Below, in pieces: positions 24,304 to 31,935 of a stretch of 64,000 nucleotides of DNA; within the stretch, counting starts at the first letter, position 1; each line of letters starts with the position of its first letter. The translations under genes and the position numbers were made by a program. Source of the DNA: Williamsia phyllosphaerae (lineage in GTDB: Bacteria; Actinomycetota; Actinomycetes; Mycobacteriales; Mycobacteriaceae); NCBI RefSeq assembly GCF_014635305.1, contig NZ_BMCS01000001.1, positions 1,302,001-1,366,000 on the forward strand, written 5' to 3'. The notes under the pieces are model-generated. The model had not been told where the DNA came from and searched no databases. It worked only from the letters and a program-made list of their open reading frames with translations.

Positions 24304-25374
24304 ATGTCGGTGGCGTCCGCGATCTACGAGAACGTCACGGGTGCAGTCAGCCTCGTGGTGGCCATCGTGATCTTGTCACGTCTGCTGCTGTGGTTGCGGG
24401 CCCACGCGCACCGGCCGGCGACTGCCACGGGCGACCGCGAACTCGCCGGCCTGCTCGACACCCTCGTCACCCACCGCACGCATCGACTCGCCGTGATCGT
24501 CGCCGAGGAAGGTCGGTCTCCGCGAACCGCGGTCGTCGACGCGTCCGCGGACGACCGTTTCGAACTCGGCTCCCTGAGCAAGGTCGTGACCGGACTGATG
24601 ATCGCGGATGGCATCGATCGCGGGGAACTGACCCTCGCCACCCGCCTCGACTCGCTCGTCGACGGCATCTCACCGTCGCTGAGCGACATCACCGTGGCCC
24701 GGTTGGTCACGCACACATCGGGTCTCCCGCGACTGCCGTCGACTCCGGCGATGACCCTGCGGGCGCTCGCCCACGGCCTGTTCCTGACCAACCCCTACGC
24801 GCGCATGTCGGAGCAGCGGGTGCTGACCGACGCGGCGCGGTCGCGACGTGGCCGGGTGGGGGAGTCGCTGTACTCCAACCTCGGGGCATCCGTCGCCGGG
24901 ATCACCGTGGCTGCTGCGCAGGGTGTCTCGTACGCAGAGCTGGTGCAGAACCGGTTGTTCACCCCGATCGGGATGACCGCCACGTCGGCGTCGTCGGCGG
25001 GAGCGCCCGCACCGCGCGGTTGGCACGGCGGCCGACGTGCGGCACGGTGGCGGATGGACGGGTACGCACCGGCCGGTGGGGTGGTATCGACACCGGCGGA
25101 CATCGCGCGGCTGGCCCAGGCCATCGCCGACCGGACCGCCCCCGGCATCGACACCTCAGTCGAACCTGTCGGCGCAGGTCACGGGATCTTCTGGGTGCTC
25201 GGCGGCGACCGCGGTGGGGTCTGGCACAACGGTGAGACCGGCGGGTACTCGAGCTATCTGAGGCTCGAGGTCACTCCCGTGCGGCGGGTGGTCGTTGTCG
25301 TCGCGGATTCGATCCCGGCCGATGAACAACAACGCATCGCCGAGAAGATCGGCGATGCGTTGTCGGTCAGGTGA
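24304..25374 (+). CDS. membrane-anchored serine hydrolase, beta-lactamase/class C family
   Basis: 356 aa. The ATG follows the HTTM stop without a gap. An N-terminal helix (about 10-29) anchors it. The catalytic set is S90-L-S-K93 in FELGSLSKVVTG, Y190-S-N192 in SLYSNLGASVAG and HNG in GVWHNGETGGYSSY. Relatives include D-amino-acid peptidases, esterases and penicillin-binding proteins. Being the last gene of the SDP-like unit, it could process the precursor, protect the producer's wall or be incidental. The 3' end contains a long hairpin. Confidence 0.88.
   Translation: MSVASAIYENVTGAVSLVVAIVILSRLLLWLRAHAHRPATATGDRELAGLLDTLVTHRTHRLAVIVAEEGRSPRTAVVDASADDRFELGSLSKVVTGLMIADGIDRGELTLATRLDSLVDGISPSLSDITVARLVTHTSGLPRLPSTPAMTLRALAHGLFLTNPYARMSEQRVLTDAARSRRGRVGESLYSNLGASVAGITVAAAQGVSYAELVQNRLFTPIGMTATSASSAGAPAPRGWHGGRRAARWRMDGYAPAGGVVSTPADIARLAQAIADRTAPGIDTSVEPVGAGHGIFWVLGGDRGGVWHNGETGGYSSYLRLEVTPVRRVVVVVADSIPADEQQRIAEKIGDALSVR
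25329..25363. terminator. 15-bp perfect hairpin inside the 3' end of the serine hydrolase gene
   Basis: ACAACGCATCGCCGA (25329-25343) pairs perfectly with TCGGCGATGCGTTGT (25349-25363) around GAAGA. It encodes the last residues of the hydrolase and lies between convergent genes, so it probably ends the SDP-like operon and the lipocalin transcript. Confidence 0.65.
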
Positions 25375-25389
25375 TGCTCGTGTGTGCGG

Positions 25390-26007
25390 TCAGCGCACGG
25401 TGCACAAGGGCTGGATGTTCTTGTACGCACCGTCGATCGGGGTCGTGATGAAGAAGCACGGGTTGTAGCCGCGCGAGGAGATCACGTTCTTGATCGAGCG
25501 CCACTGCGACGAGTTGACTCCCTTGTCGCGCTTGAGGACGAAGCCCGACAGGCGATCCGGACTGCCGACCAGTGCCCACGAGTAATCCGGGGCGATGTAG
25601 GTGACGATGTAGTTCGTCGGTCCGGACTTGTTGGACTGGAACGGAACGCCCGGGAAGCTGACGTGCAGCTGCGCCTTGGTCCGCTGGTCGTTGACGCGGG
25701 CGTTGCCGTTGATCCCGCTGCGCTGCCCGGTGAACTTGGTGCAGCTGTTCTCCACCTTGACGTTGTTCGGGTCAAGCAGCGTGTAGCGCGCCTGGGTGTT
25801 GCGCAGGCAGTCGAGGTTGAACGGCTGCGGGATCGCCGCGACCTGGTTCCAGACGCCCATGTAGCGCGCGACGTCGAGCTTCGCGATCGGCTTGAGCGGG
25901 CCGGGGGCCGCCGAGGCGGTCGCCGATCCGGCGACCAGAGCGATGACCGCCGCGACCGCGGCCAGTAGCGACAACGCAATCGGACTGCGCTTACGGGTGG
26001 TGCTCAC
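25390..26007 (-). CDS. secreted lipocalin-family protein
   Basis: 205 aa from the GTG at 26007, with GGAGGAG 7 nt upstream. A signal peptide (IALSLLAAVAAVIALVAGSA, cleavage near ASA) leads to LDVARYMGVWNQVAAIPQPF, the GxW motif of lipocalins. Later come VNDQRTKAQLHVSFPG, YIVTYIAPDYSWALVGSPDR and C-terminal Cys pairs. It resembles bacterial Blc-like lipocalins that bind lipids or other hydrophobic ligands outside the membrane. The start overlaps the 3' end of the aldehyde dehydrogenase gap by none, lying 17 nt beyond its start side; the two genes are adjacent on one strand and may be co-transcribed. Confidence 0.86.
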   Translation of the reverse strand: MSTTRKRSPIALSLLAAVAAVIALVAGSATASAAPGPLKPIAKLDVARYMGVWNQVAAIPQPFNLDCLRNTQARYTLLDPNNVKVENSCTKFTGQRSGINGNARVNDQRTKAQLHVSFPGVPFQSNKSGPTNYIVTYIAPDYSWALVGSPDRLSGFVLKRDKGVNSSQWRSIKNVISSRGYNPCFFITTPIDGAYKNIQPLCTVR

Positions 26008-26024
26008 AGTGCTTCTCCTCCAGG

Positions 26025-27401
26025 TCATCCGGCGATCCAAACGGTCTTGACATTACAGAACTCCCGGATGCCGAACTTCGTCAGCTCACGCCCGTGACCG
26101 CTGTTCTTGATGCCGCCGAACGAGATCTCCGGGTACGACGCCGTCATCCCGTTGACGAACACCTGCCCGGCGTCGAGACCGTTGACGAACATCTCGATCT
26201 CCGAGTCGTCGGTGGTCCACACGTTCGACCCGAGACCGAAGTCGGTGTCGTTGGCGATGCGCAGGGCGTCGTCGGTGTCGGTGGCGCGGTACAGCGAAGC
26301 CACCGGTCCGAAGACCTCCTCGCCGTAGATGTCCATCTCGGTGGTGATCTCACTGATCACCGTGGGCGGATAGAACCACCCCGGACCGTCGGGAACAGTC
26401 CCGCCGGTCAGCACCTTCGCGCCCTTGGCGACCGCGTCCTCGACGAGTTCCACCACGTCGGTGCGACCCTGCTCGGTCGCCAGCGGACCGATGTCGGTGT
26501 CGTCGGCCGTCGGATCGCCGACCTTCTGCGCCGCCATCTCGCGGACGAAGTGCTCCGCGAACTCGTCGTAGACATCGGTGTGGACGATGAACCGCTTGGC
26601 TGCGATGCACGACTGCCCGTTGTTCTGGCAGCGCGCTGTGGTGGCGGTCTTCGCTGCGGCCGCGAGGTCTGCCGAGGGCAGCACCACGAACGGATCCGAG
26701 CCACCGAGTTCGAGGACGACCTTCTTCAGTTCGCTGCCCGCGATCTCACCGATGGAACGTCCCGCGCCCTCACTGCCGGTCAGAGTGGCTGCGGCGACGC
26801 GCTTGTCGCGCAGGATCTTCTCCACCTGCTTCGAGGAGATGATCAACGTCTGGAACACCCCGTCGGGCAACCCCGCCCGACGGAACAGGTCCTCGAGGTA
26901 GAGCGCGGTCTGGGGGACGTTCGACGCGTGCTTGAGCAGCCCCACGTTGCCGGCCATCAAACCGGGGGCGGCGAACCGGATGACCTGCCACAGCGGGAAG
27001 TTCCACGGCATGACCGCGAGGATCACCCCGAGTGGCTGGAAACGGTGGAACGCCCGCGAGGCGTTCACCGCCCCGGCGTCGGCGATGTCGTCGGCCAGCA
27101 TCTCCGGAGCGTGCTCGGCGTAGTACCGCAGCCCCTTCGCGCACTTCGCGATCTCGGCCTTCGCCGCGGTCAGGGTCTTGCCCATCTCCGCGGTCATGGT
27201 CGCCGCCAACGATTCGCTGTCCTCGTCGAGGATGTCGGCCGCGCGGCGTAAACCGGCGGCGCGCTCGTCCAGCGAGGTGAGGCGGTAGCTGCGCGCTGCC
27301 TCCGCCGCGATCGCGATCTTGTCCGCGACCGCGTCGTCGGTGAGCTGCTCGAACGTCCCGATCGTCTCCCCGGTGGCCGGGTTGGTGGCGTCGACGGACA
27401 T
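26025..27401 (-). CDS. gabD1: NAD(P)-dependent succinate-semialdehyde dehydrogenase (GabD1-like)
   Basis: 458 aa aldehyde dehydrogenase. PWNFPLWQVIRFAAPGLMAG is the coenzyme-binding entry. The general base is Glu231 in VLELGGSDPF, and the nucleophile is Cys265 in NNGQSCIAAKR. EEVFGPVASLYR and GGIKNSGHGRELTKFGIREF close the domain. The short N-terminus and these motifs fit the GabD1-type enzymes of mycobacteria, which oxidise succinate semialdehyde to succinate. The ATG at 27401 shares one base with the stop of the upstream small gene. Other small aldehydes are possible substrates. Confidence 0.88.
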   Translation of the reverse strand: MSVDATNPATGETIGTFEQLTDDAVADKIAIAAEAARSYRLTSLDERAAGLRRAADILDEDSESLAATMTAEMGKTLTAAKAEIAKCAKGLRYYAEHAPEMLADDIADAGAVNASRAFHRFQPLGVILAVMPWNFPLWQVIRFAAPGLMAGNVGLLKHASNVPQTALYLEDLFRRAGLPDGVFQTLIISSKQVEKILRDKRVAAATLTGSEGAGRSIGEIAGSELKKVVLELGGSDPFVVLPSADLAAAAKTATTARCQNNGQSCIAAKRFIVHTDVYDEFAEHFVREMAAQKVGDPTADDTDIGPLATEQGRTDVVELVEDAVAKGAKVLTGGTVPDGPGWFYPPTVISEITTEMDIYGEEVFGPVASLYRATDTDDALRIANDTDFGLGSNVWTTDDSEIEMFVNGLDAGQVFVNGMTASYPEISFGGIKNSGHGRELTKFGIREFCNVKTVWIAG

Positions 27402-27622
27402 CAGTTGGACGGTCCGTCCGAATCGTCGATGGACGTCGAGTCGTCGGTGCCCTCGGAATCGTCGACGAACGCCCAGTCACCGTCGTGGTTCACCTCGAGG
27501 CGCCAGCCGAGCTCGGTGTTGTCCTGCGTCTCCTTGAACCACGAGTACGCGTCGTCCGCGGCATCGAAGTCCTTGGTGCCCACGGTGTCGCCGGTGGGGT
27601 TGATCACGCGATATTCGGCCAT
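27401..27622 (-). CDS. small acidic protein, 73 aa, coupled to the dehydrogenase
   Basis: MAEYRVINPTGDTVGTKDFD and AADDAYSWFKETQDNTELGW look like a small beta-alpha domain with an acidic disordered tail. Its stop TGA overlaps the dehydrogenase ATG by one base, which suggests coupled translation. I recognise no named family and no catalytic residue. Confidence 0.65.
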   Translation of the reverse strand: MAEYRVINPTGDTVGTKDFDAADDAYSWFKETQDNTELGWRLEVNHDGDWAFVDDSEGTDDSTSIDDSDGPSN

Positions 27623-27723
27623 GAGATCTCCTGACGGTTGTGCACGAACCCGGGTCTGGAGTCAGTGGTGGATGAAGCGCTTTCCACCCTACTGACCGTC
27701 TCGCAGGCCGTGTCGGGCGAGGA

Positions 27724-29412
27724 TCAGCGAGTCAGTTCCCCGGTGTGGGTCTGCGACAGTCGCTGCGACCGGTCGGGGGCGACGAAGGCGTGCTCCACCC
27801 GGATCAGCAGGCGTTCGCCGGTGATGGTCAACGACATCACCCCGTTGTCGAACCACGGGCCCGCCGTGGCCCGCCAACTCATCGGCGTCTCCGGTACGTG
27901 CGCGCGCCGGGACAGGCGACGCATCAGACCGACCATCGGCTTGCGGATCGCGATGCGGTTGACCACACGGATCGGCCGCTCCAGCGGGTTGCGGAACGGC
28001 GACATCGTCAGTTGGTAGAGCGCGGTCTGCGGTGTCGACTTCTCGGTCAACTGTGCTTCCGCCACATAGGAACAGTGCACGTCACCGGAGAGCCACACCA
28101 CCGATGCCGGCGGGGTGGGTCGGGCGGTGAGTTCGGAGACGAGTCCGGCCATGTCCCGGAAGGAGTTGTCGAACGCGGCCCAGTGCTCGAGGTCGAGCTC
28201 CAGCCGCAGCTTCTCGCCGACCTTCGCCGCGCGGGGACCCCAGGCCCCCTGCGCAACGGCCTCGTTCCACTGTTCGAGGTGGTGCAGCGCCGGGAGCATC
28301 AGGTAGGGCAGCGAGGTGCCGAACAGGATGTGCCGCGCGTCCGTCTCGAGCGTGACCGTGCGCAACCACTCCCACTCGGGCACGTCGAGCATCGCGCGAT
28401 GTTCCGGGGTCAGGTCTCGCGAACAGCGGGAGTCGATCATGATCAGGCGCGTGTGGCCGAGGTCGCGCACGTAGCTCCACCGGGTCGAGTCGGGTTCGGC
28501 GTCGGCACGCAGCGAGAAGTCGGCGAGGATCTTCTCCCGCGCGACGTCGTCGGGTGCCTCGCGGACGGCCGCATAGACCGGGTCGACGGCGAGTTCGGTG
28601 GGCGAGAGGTTGCCCAGATGTTGATAGATCCAATACGACGTGAACGCGCCCACCACGCGCCGCGGCCACCAGTCGGTGGCGGTGACGGTCCGTCGCCAGT
28701 CGGCCGAGGAGTTCCAGTCATCGCGCAAGTCGTGGTCGTCGAGGATCATGCAGCTCGGGACGCTCGCCATGAGCGCGCGAACCTTCGGCGTGCCCCAGGA
28801 CTCCCGGTAGAGCCACGTGTACTCCTCGAAGTCGCAGATCTCGTCCGCGACCTCGTCGCCGAGTGCGGCGGTCGTCTCCGGGTTCGCGGCCCGATGCCGG
28901 TGGAGTTGCGCGAGGATCTCCGGCGACGGGTCGTCGGCGTAGACCTGGTCGCCGAGCAGCAGCAACAGATCCGGCCAGTGGGCGGGCGCCTCGGTACGGA
29001 CCCGACGCGCCAGCCCGACGAGCGCGTCGGCGCCGATGCGCTGCAGGGACTCGTCGTCGTAGGTGTCGCCACGACGACACGAACCGAACGAGATCGCCAC
29101 GTCACCGTCGGGATCGGCGGTGCGGAAGACCGCGCGGACGTCCTCGGGCGGCCAGCAGCTCGCGCTGGCGGAGTCGGCGCGCAGTTCGACCCGGTAGTCG
29201 ACGAGGGAGGCTGCGGGCAGGTCGTCGAGGACGACGATCGCGAAGTGGTGTCCACCGATGCCCCACGTCGGCTCGCTACCGGTGGACCCGGTGGATGTCG
29301 AGACCTCCACCGTGCACGCCCGGTCGGTCTCGACCCAGACCGTGGCCTGGTGGGTGTCGACGTAGCGCAGGATCGGACCGAGTACCAGGTCAGGGGAATT
29401 GCTCACCCCCAC
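27724..29412 (-). CDS. PhoD-like metallophosphatase (alkaline phosphatase D family)
   Basis: 562 aa. A beta-rich N-terminal domain (LGPILRYVDTHQATVWVETD) precedes the metallophosphatase core with ISFGSCRRGD, LLLLGDQVYADDPS, MILDDHDLRDDW, LIMIDSRC and VWLSGDVHCSYVAEA. These supply the metal ligands of PhoD. There is no Tat or Sec signal, unlike secreted PhoD, so this member is probably cytoplasmic. It hydrolyses a phosphomono- or diester of unknown nature. The start is the GTG at 29412, with a second GTG 6 nt inside. Confidence 0.9.
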   Translation of the reverse strand: MGVSNSPDLVLGPILRYVDTHQATVWVETDRACTVEVSTSTGSTGSEPTWGIGGHHFAIVVLDDLPAASLVDYRVELRADSASASCWPPEDVRAVFRTADPDGDVAISFGSCRRGDTYDDESLQRIGADALVGLARRVRTEAPAHWPDLLLLLGDQVYADDPSPEILAQLHRHRAANPETTAALGDEVADEICDFEEYTWLYRESWGTPKVRALMASVPSCMILDDHDLRDDWNSSADWRRTVTATDWWPRRVVGAFTSYWIYQHLGNLSPTELAVDPVYAAVREAPDDVAREKILADFSLRADAEPDSTRWSYVRDLGHTRLIMIDSRCSRDLTPEHRAMLDVPEWEWLRTVTLETDARHILFGTSLPYLMLPALHHLEQWNEAVAQGAWGPRAAKVGEKLRLELDLEHWAAFDNSFRDMAGLVSELTARPTPPASVVWLSGDVHCSYVAEAQLTEKSTPQTALYQLTMSPFRNPLERPIRVVNRIAIRKPMVGLMRRLSRRAHVPETPMSWRATAGPWFDNGVMSLTITGERLLIRVEHAFVAPDRSQRLSQTHTGELTR

Positions 29413-29453
29413 ACGTTTCCATCGAATCGGTCATCGCGCCACAAAACGGGCGA

Positions 29454-31793
29454 TCACCGGTTCCGGAAGTGCGGCGCACGCCCCTCGGTATGTGCCCGCA
29501 ATCCCTCCAGGGTGTCGGCGTGGACCATCAACTCGTCGTCGATCGGTGACGGGTCGGTGTCGTCGGATGCCATGAACGACAGAGCTGCCCGTGCCGCGAT
29601 GGGTGATCGGGACGTGATGGCCGCGGCCATCTCACGCGCCATGTCGAGAACGGTGCCCGCGGGAGCGACGCGTGAGATGAGCCCGGCGGCCGCGGCCGCG
29701 GACGCGTCGAGGCGGCGACCGGTCAGGATCATGTCGTGCGCCAGGGCGCGGCCGACCACGTCGGGCAGCCGACCGAGCGTCTCGAGGCCCGGCGCCAATC
29801 CGACCCCGGTCTCCGGCAGCGCGAATGATGCGTTCTCGTCGGCGATCGCGAGATGGCAGGACACGACCATGTCGATGGCCGCACCCTCGGCTCGACCGTT
29901 GATCGCGGCGATGACCGGCTTCGACAGGTGGCGTCGACCGCCCAACCCGGCGAACCCGTTGATCGGTCGCGTGATCTGCATGGACGATCCGACACCGTCG
30001 AGATCGATTCCGACACTGAAGCACTCGGTCCCGGCGCCGGTAAGGATCGCGACCCGGAGGTCGTCGTCGGCGCAGAAGGCCCCGATGATCTCGTCGAGGT
30101 CCCGCTGGGTGGTGGCGTCGACCGCATTGTCGGAGGAGGGCCGGTCAATCGTCACCTCCAGGACGTGGCCGTGGCGTGCCAGCCGCAGACCCTCGTAGCG
30201 ATCACGGAAGACCGGTACGGCCCGGGGCAGCAACCGGTCCATGCTCGGCCGGTCGGTCGCGACCCGATTGCCGGCATCGACGGCGCGCGCGTGGATCCGT
30301 TGTCCGATCGGCTCGGCGTCTCCGGTCAGCAGGTCGGGCAACGCGGCGTCGCCATGGACGGGAGTGGCGACGAACCGCGCACCGTTGTCGAGTCGGCCGA
30401 TGACGACTGCGGTACGGGATCCGTTGCGATCGAACGCAACCGAATACGACTCGATCGTGGCGGGGCCATCGGCGCGGTAGGCGAACGGCACGGTCGGCAC
30501 CCGGTCGAGGTCCGCCTGTACCGAGGCGCTCGTGCTCGGTCGCCACGGCGTCGGGGTCGTCGAGTAGATCGCCACCGAGTGTTTGCTGAGGATGCCGCCG
30601 TTGGCCGCGACCATCCCGAACGAACCGGGATCGGCACGCGCGCGGCGGGCGATCTCGACGATCGCGTGCATCGAGTAGTTGTTGCCCGGGCCGCCGAAGA
30701 ACGGCAACCCGCCCGTGACCGTGAGACCGCGCGGGTCGTCAGGCGCCAGGCCGAGGCCGTCGCACAGGTTGAACACCGGGACTGCGAAACAGCTGTAGAG
30801 GTCCATGGCGGCCAACTGTTCGAGGCTCACGTCGGCCATCGCGAGGGCCTCACGGACCGCGGCGACCGCGGCCGGACTCGAGCCGAGATCGGGTCGGGTG
30901 TTCAGACCGTGTTCGGTGAGGTCGGCGTGTCCGTGCACGAACACCCACCGGCCCTCCGGAACGCCCAGTGCGCGCGCCCGGCCCAGCGACATGATGACCA
31001 CCGCCGCAGCCTGATTCACCTGATCACGAGCAATGAGGTACCGGGGATAGGCGTCGGTGATCCGACGATTGCGGTCGGTGACCGTGACGAGTTCCTCGGC
31101 GTCGCGTTCCACCGGCGCAGCCGCATGTGGGTTGACCGCGGCCACTGCGGAGAACGGGGCGAAGAGCCTGCCCATCATCGCGAGGTACTCGCCCCGGGTC
31201 ACGCCGAGACGGGCGCGGCGTGCGTTCTCCAGGATCGAGTACTGCGTCGGCGGGGTGGTGAGGTCGTGCAGCGCGGACTGCGCTGACGTCAGCCCGCGGA
31301 TACCGAATCCGCGGTCGTCGAGGGACCCGCCGACGTACTCGGTGAAATCGGGCGGTGAGTCCGTCCCCGCGAGATATCGGGTGGTGGAGATGACCTCGGC
31401 GCCGAACGAGACGGCGACCTCGCTCGTGCCCGAGGCGATGGCCGCGCACAGCTCGGTCACCGAGTGCTGCGGACTCTGCCCGCCGGTGACATCGAGGATC
31501 GCACGCGACGGATCGGCACCGATGCGTGCGGCCACCGCACGTGGCACGTTGTCGGCGGATCCGAGCGCGGCGTGTGAGTAGGGGCTGGAGTCATCGAAGG
31601 CCCGCATGGCCGCCATGGTGTCGATCGCCGACGCGACGACATCGGATGGCACGCCGGTGTCGGAGAGGGCGGCGCGTACGGCATCGGCCGCGAGGTCGGC
31701 GGCGGATCGGGCGCGATAGTCGTCGTCGGTGATCCGTTCCGACACCTGCGCCACGCCGACGATGACCGGCGTCCGGAGATCGAGTTCATCCAC
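29454..31793 (-). CDS. thiolase-like protein fused to enoyl-CoA hydratase
   Basis: 779 aa in one frame. Residues 1 to about 505 are a thiolase-like acetyl-CoA acetyltransferase: TPVIVGVAQVSERI, ILDVTGGQSPQHSV where the nucleophile Cys would be, and GGLPFFGGPGNNYSMHAIVE and SKHSVAIYST. Residues about 525-765 are an enoyl-CoA hydratase: VLEVTIDRPSSDNAVDATTQ, AILTGAGTECFSVGIDL, NGRAEGAAIDMVVSCHLAIA and FALPETGVGLAPGLETLGRL. The thiolase half lacks the usual Cys, as in the thiolase-like SCP2 group. Action on an acyl-CoA in beta-oxidation or steroid side-chain loss is inference. The fusion may channel intermediates. Confidence 0.88.
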   Translation of the reverse strand: MDELDLRTPVIVGVAQVSERITDDDYRARSAADLAADAVRAALSDTGVPSDVVASAIDTMAAMRAFDDSSPYSHAALGSADNVPRAVAARIGADPSRAILDVTGGQSPQHSVTELCAAIASGTSEVAVSFGAEVISTTRYLAGTDSPPDFTEYVGGSLDDRGFGIRGLTSAQSALHDLTTPPTQYSILENARRARLGVTRGEYLAMMGRLFAPFSAVAAVNPHAAAPVERDAEELVTVTDRNRRITDAYPRYLIARDQVNQAAAVVIMSLGRARALGVPEGRWVFVHGHADLTEHGLNTRPDLGSSPAAVAAVREALAMADVSLEQLAAMDLYSCFAVPVFNLCDGLGLAPDDPRGLTVTGGLPFFGGPGNNYSMHAIVEIARRARADPGSFGMVAANGGILSKHSVAIYSTTPTPWRPSTSASVQADLDRVPTVPFAYRADGPATIESYSVAFDRNGSRTAVVIGRLDNGARFVATPVHGDAALPDLLTGDAEPIGQRIHARAVDAGNRVATDRPSMDRLLPRAVPVFRDRYEGLRLARHGHVLEVTIDRPSSDNAVDATTQRDLDEIIGAFCADDDLRVAILTGAGTECFSVGIDLDGVGSSMQITRPINGFAGLGGRRHLSKPVIAAINGRAEGAAIDMVVSCHLAIADENASFALPETGVGLAPGLETLGRLPDVVGRALAHDMILTGRRLDASAAAAAGLISRVAPAGTVLDMAREMAAAITSRSPIAARAALSFMASDDTDPSPIDDELMVHADTLEGLRAHTEGRAPHFRNR

Positions 31794-31892
31794 GCCGATC
31801 AGTGAACAACACTCCCGACCAAGCGCTTGATCGGGCAGTGGGCAACGGCGCTCCGGGTGTGTGGATCGCAGCGAGAGCTATGCTGAATCGAC

Positions 31893-31915
31893 GTTTTCGA
31901 CTCACAGGCGAAAAC
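31893..31915 (+). promoter_or_regulatory. inverted repeat upstream of nadB
   Basis: GTTTTCG (31893-31899) and CGAAAAC (31909-31915) form a perfect inverted repeat with a 9-nt spacer. It lies between a -10-like TATGCT (31879-31884) and the nadB ATG at 31936. It could be an operator or a leader hairpin. I cannot assign the binding protein. Confidence 0.45.
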
Positions 31916-31935
31916 CGGGCGCGACGGAGGTCGTG

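Noticed and set aside
27745..30198. 817-codon open frame on the plus strand
   Set aside because: It is antisense to the PhoD-like and thiolase-hydratase genes. Long antisense frames are common in GC-rich DNA and this one has no recognisable domain.
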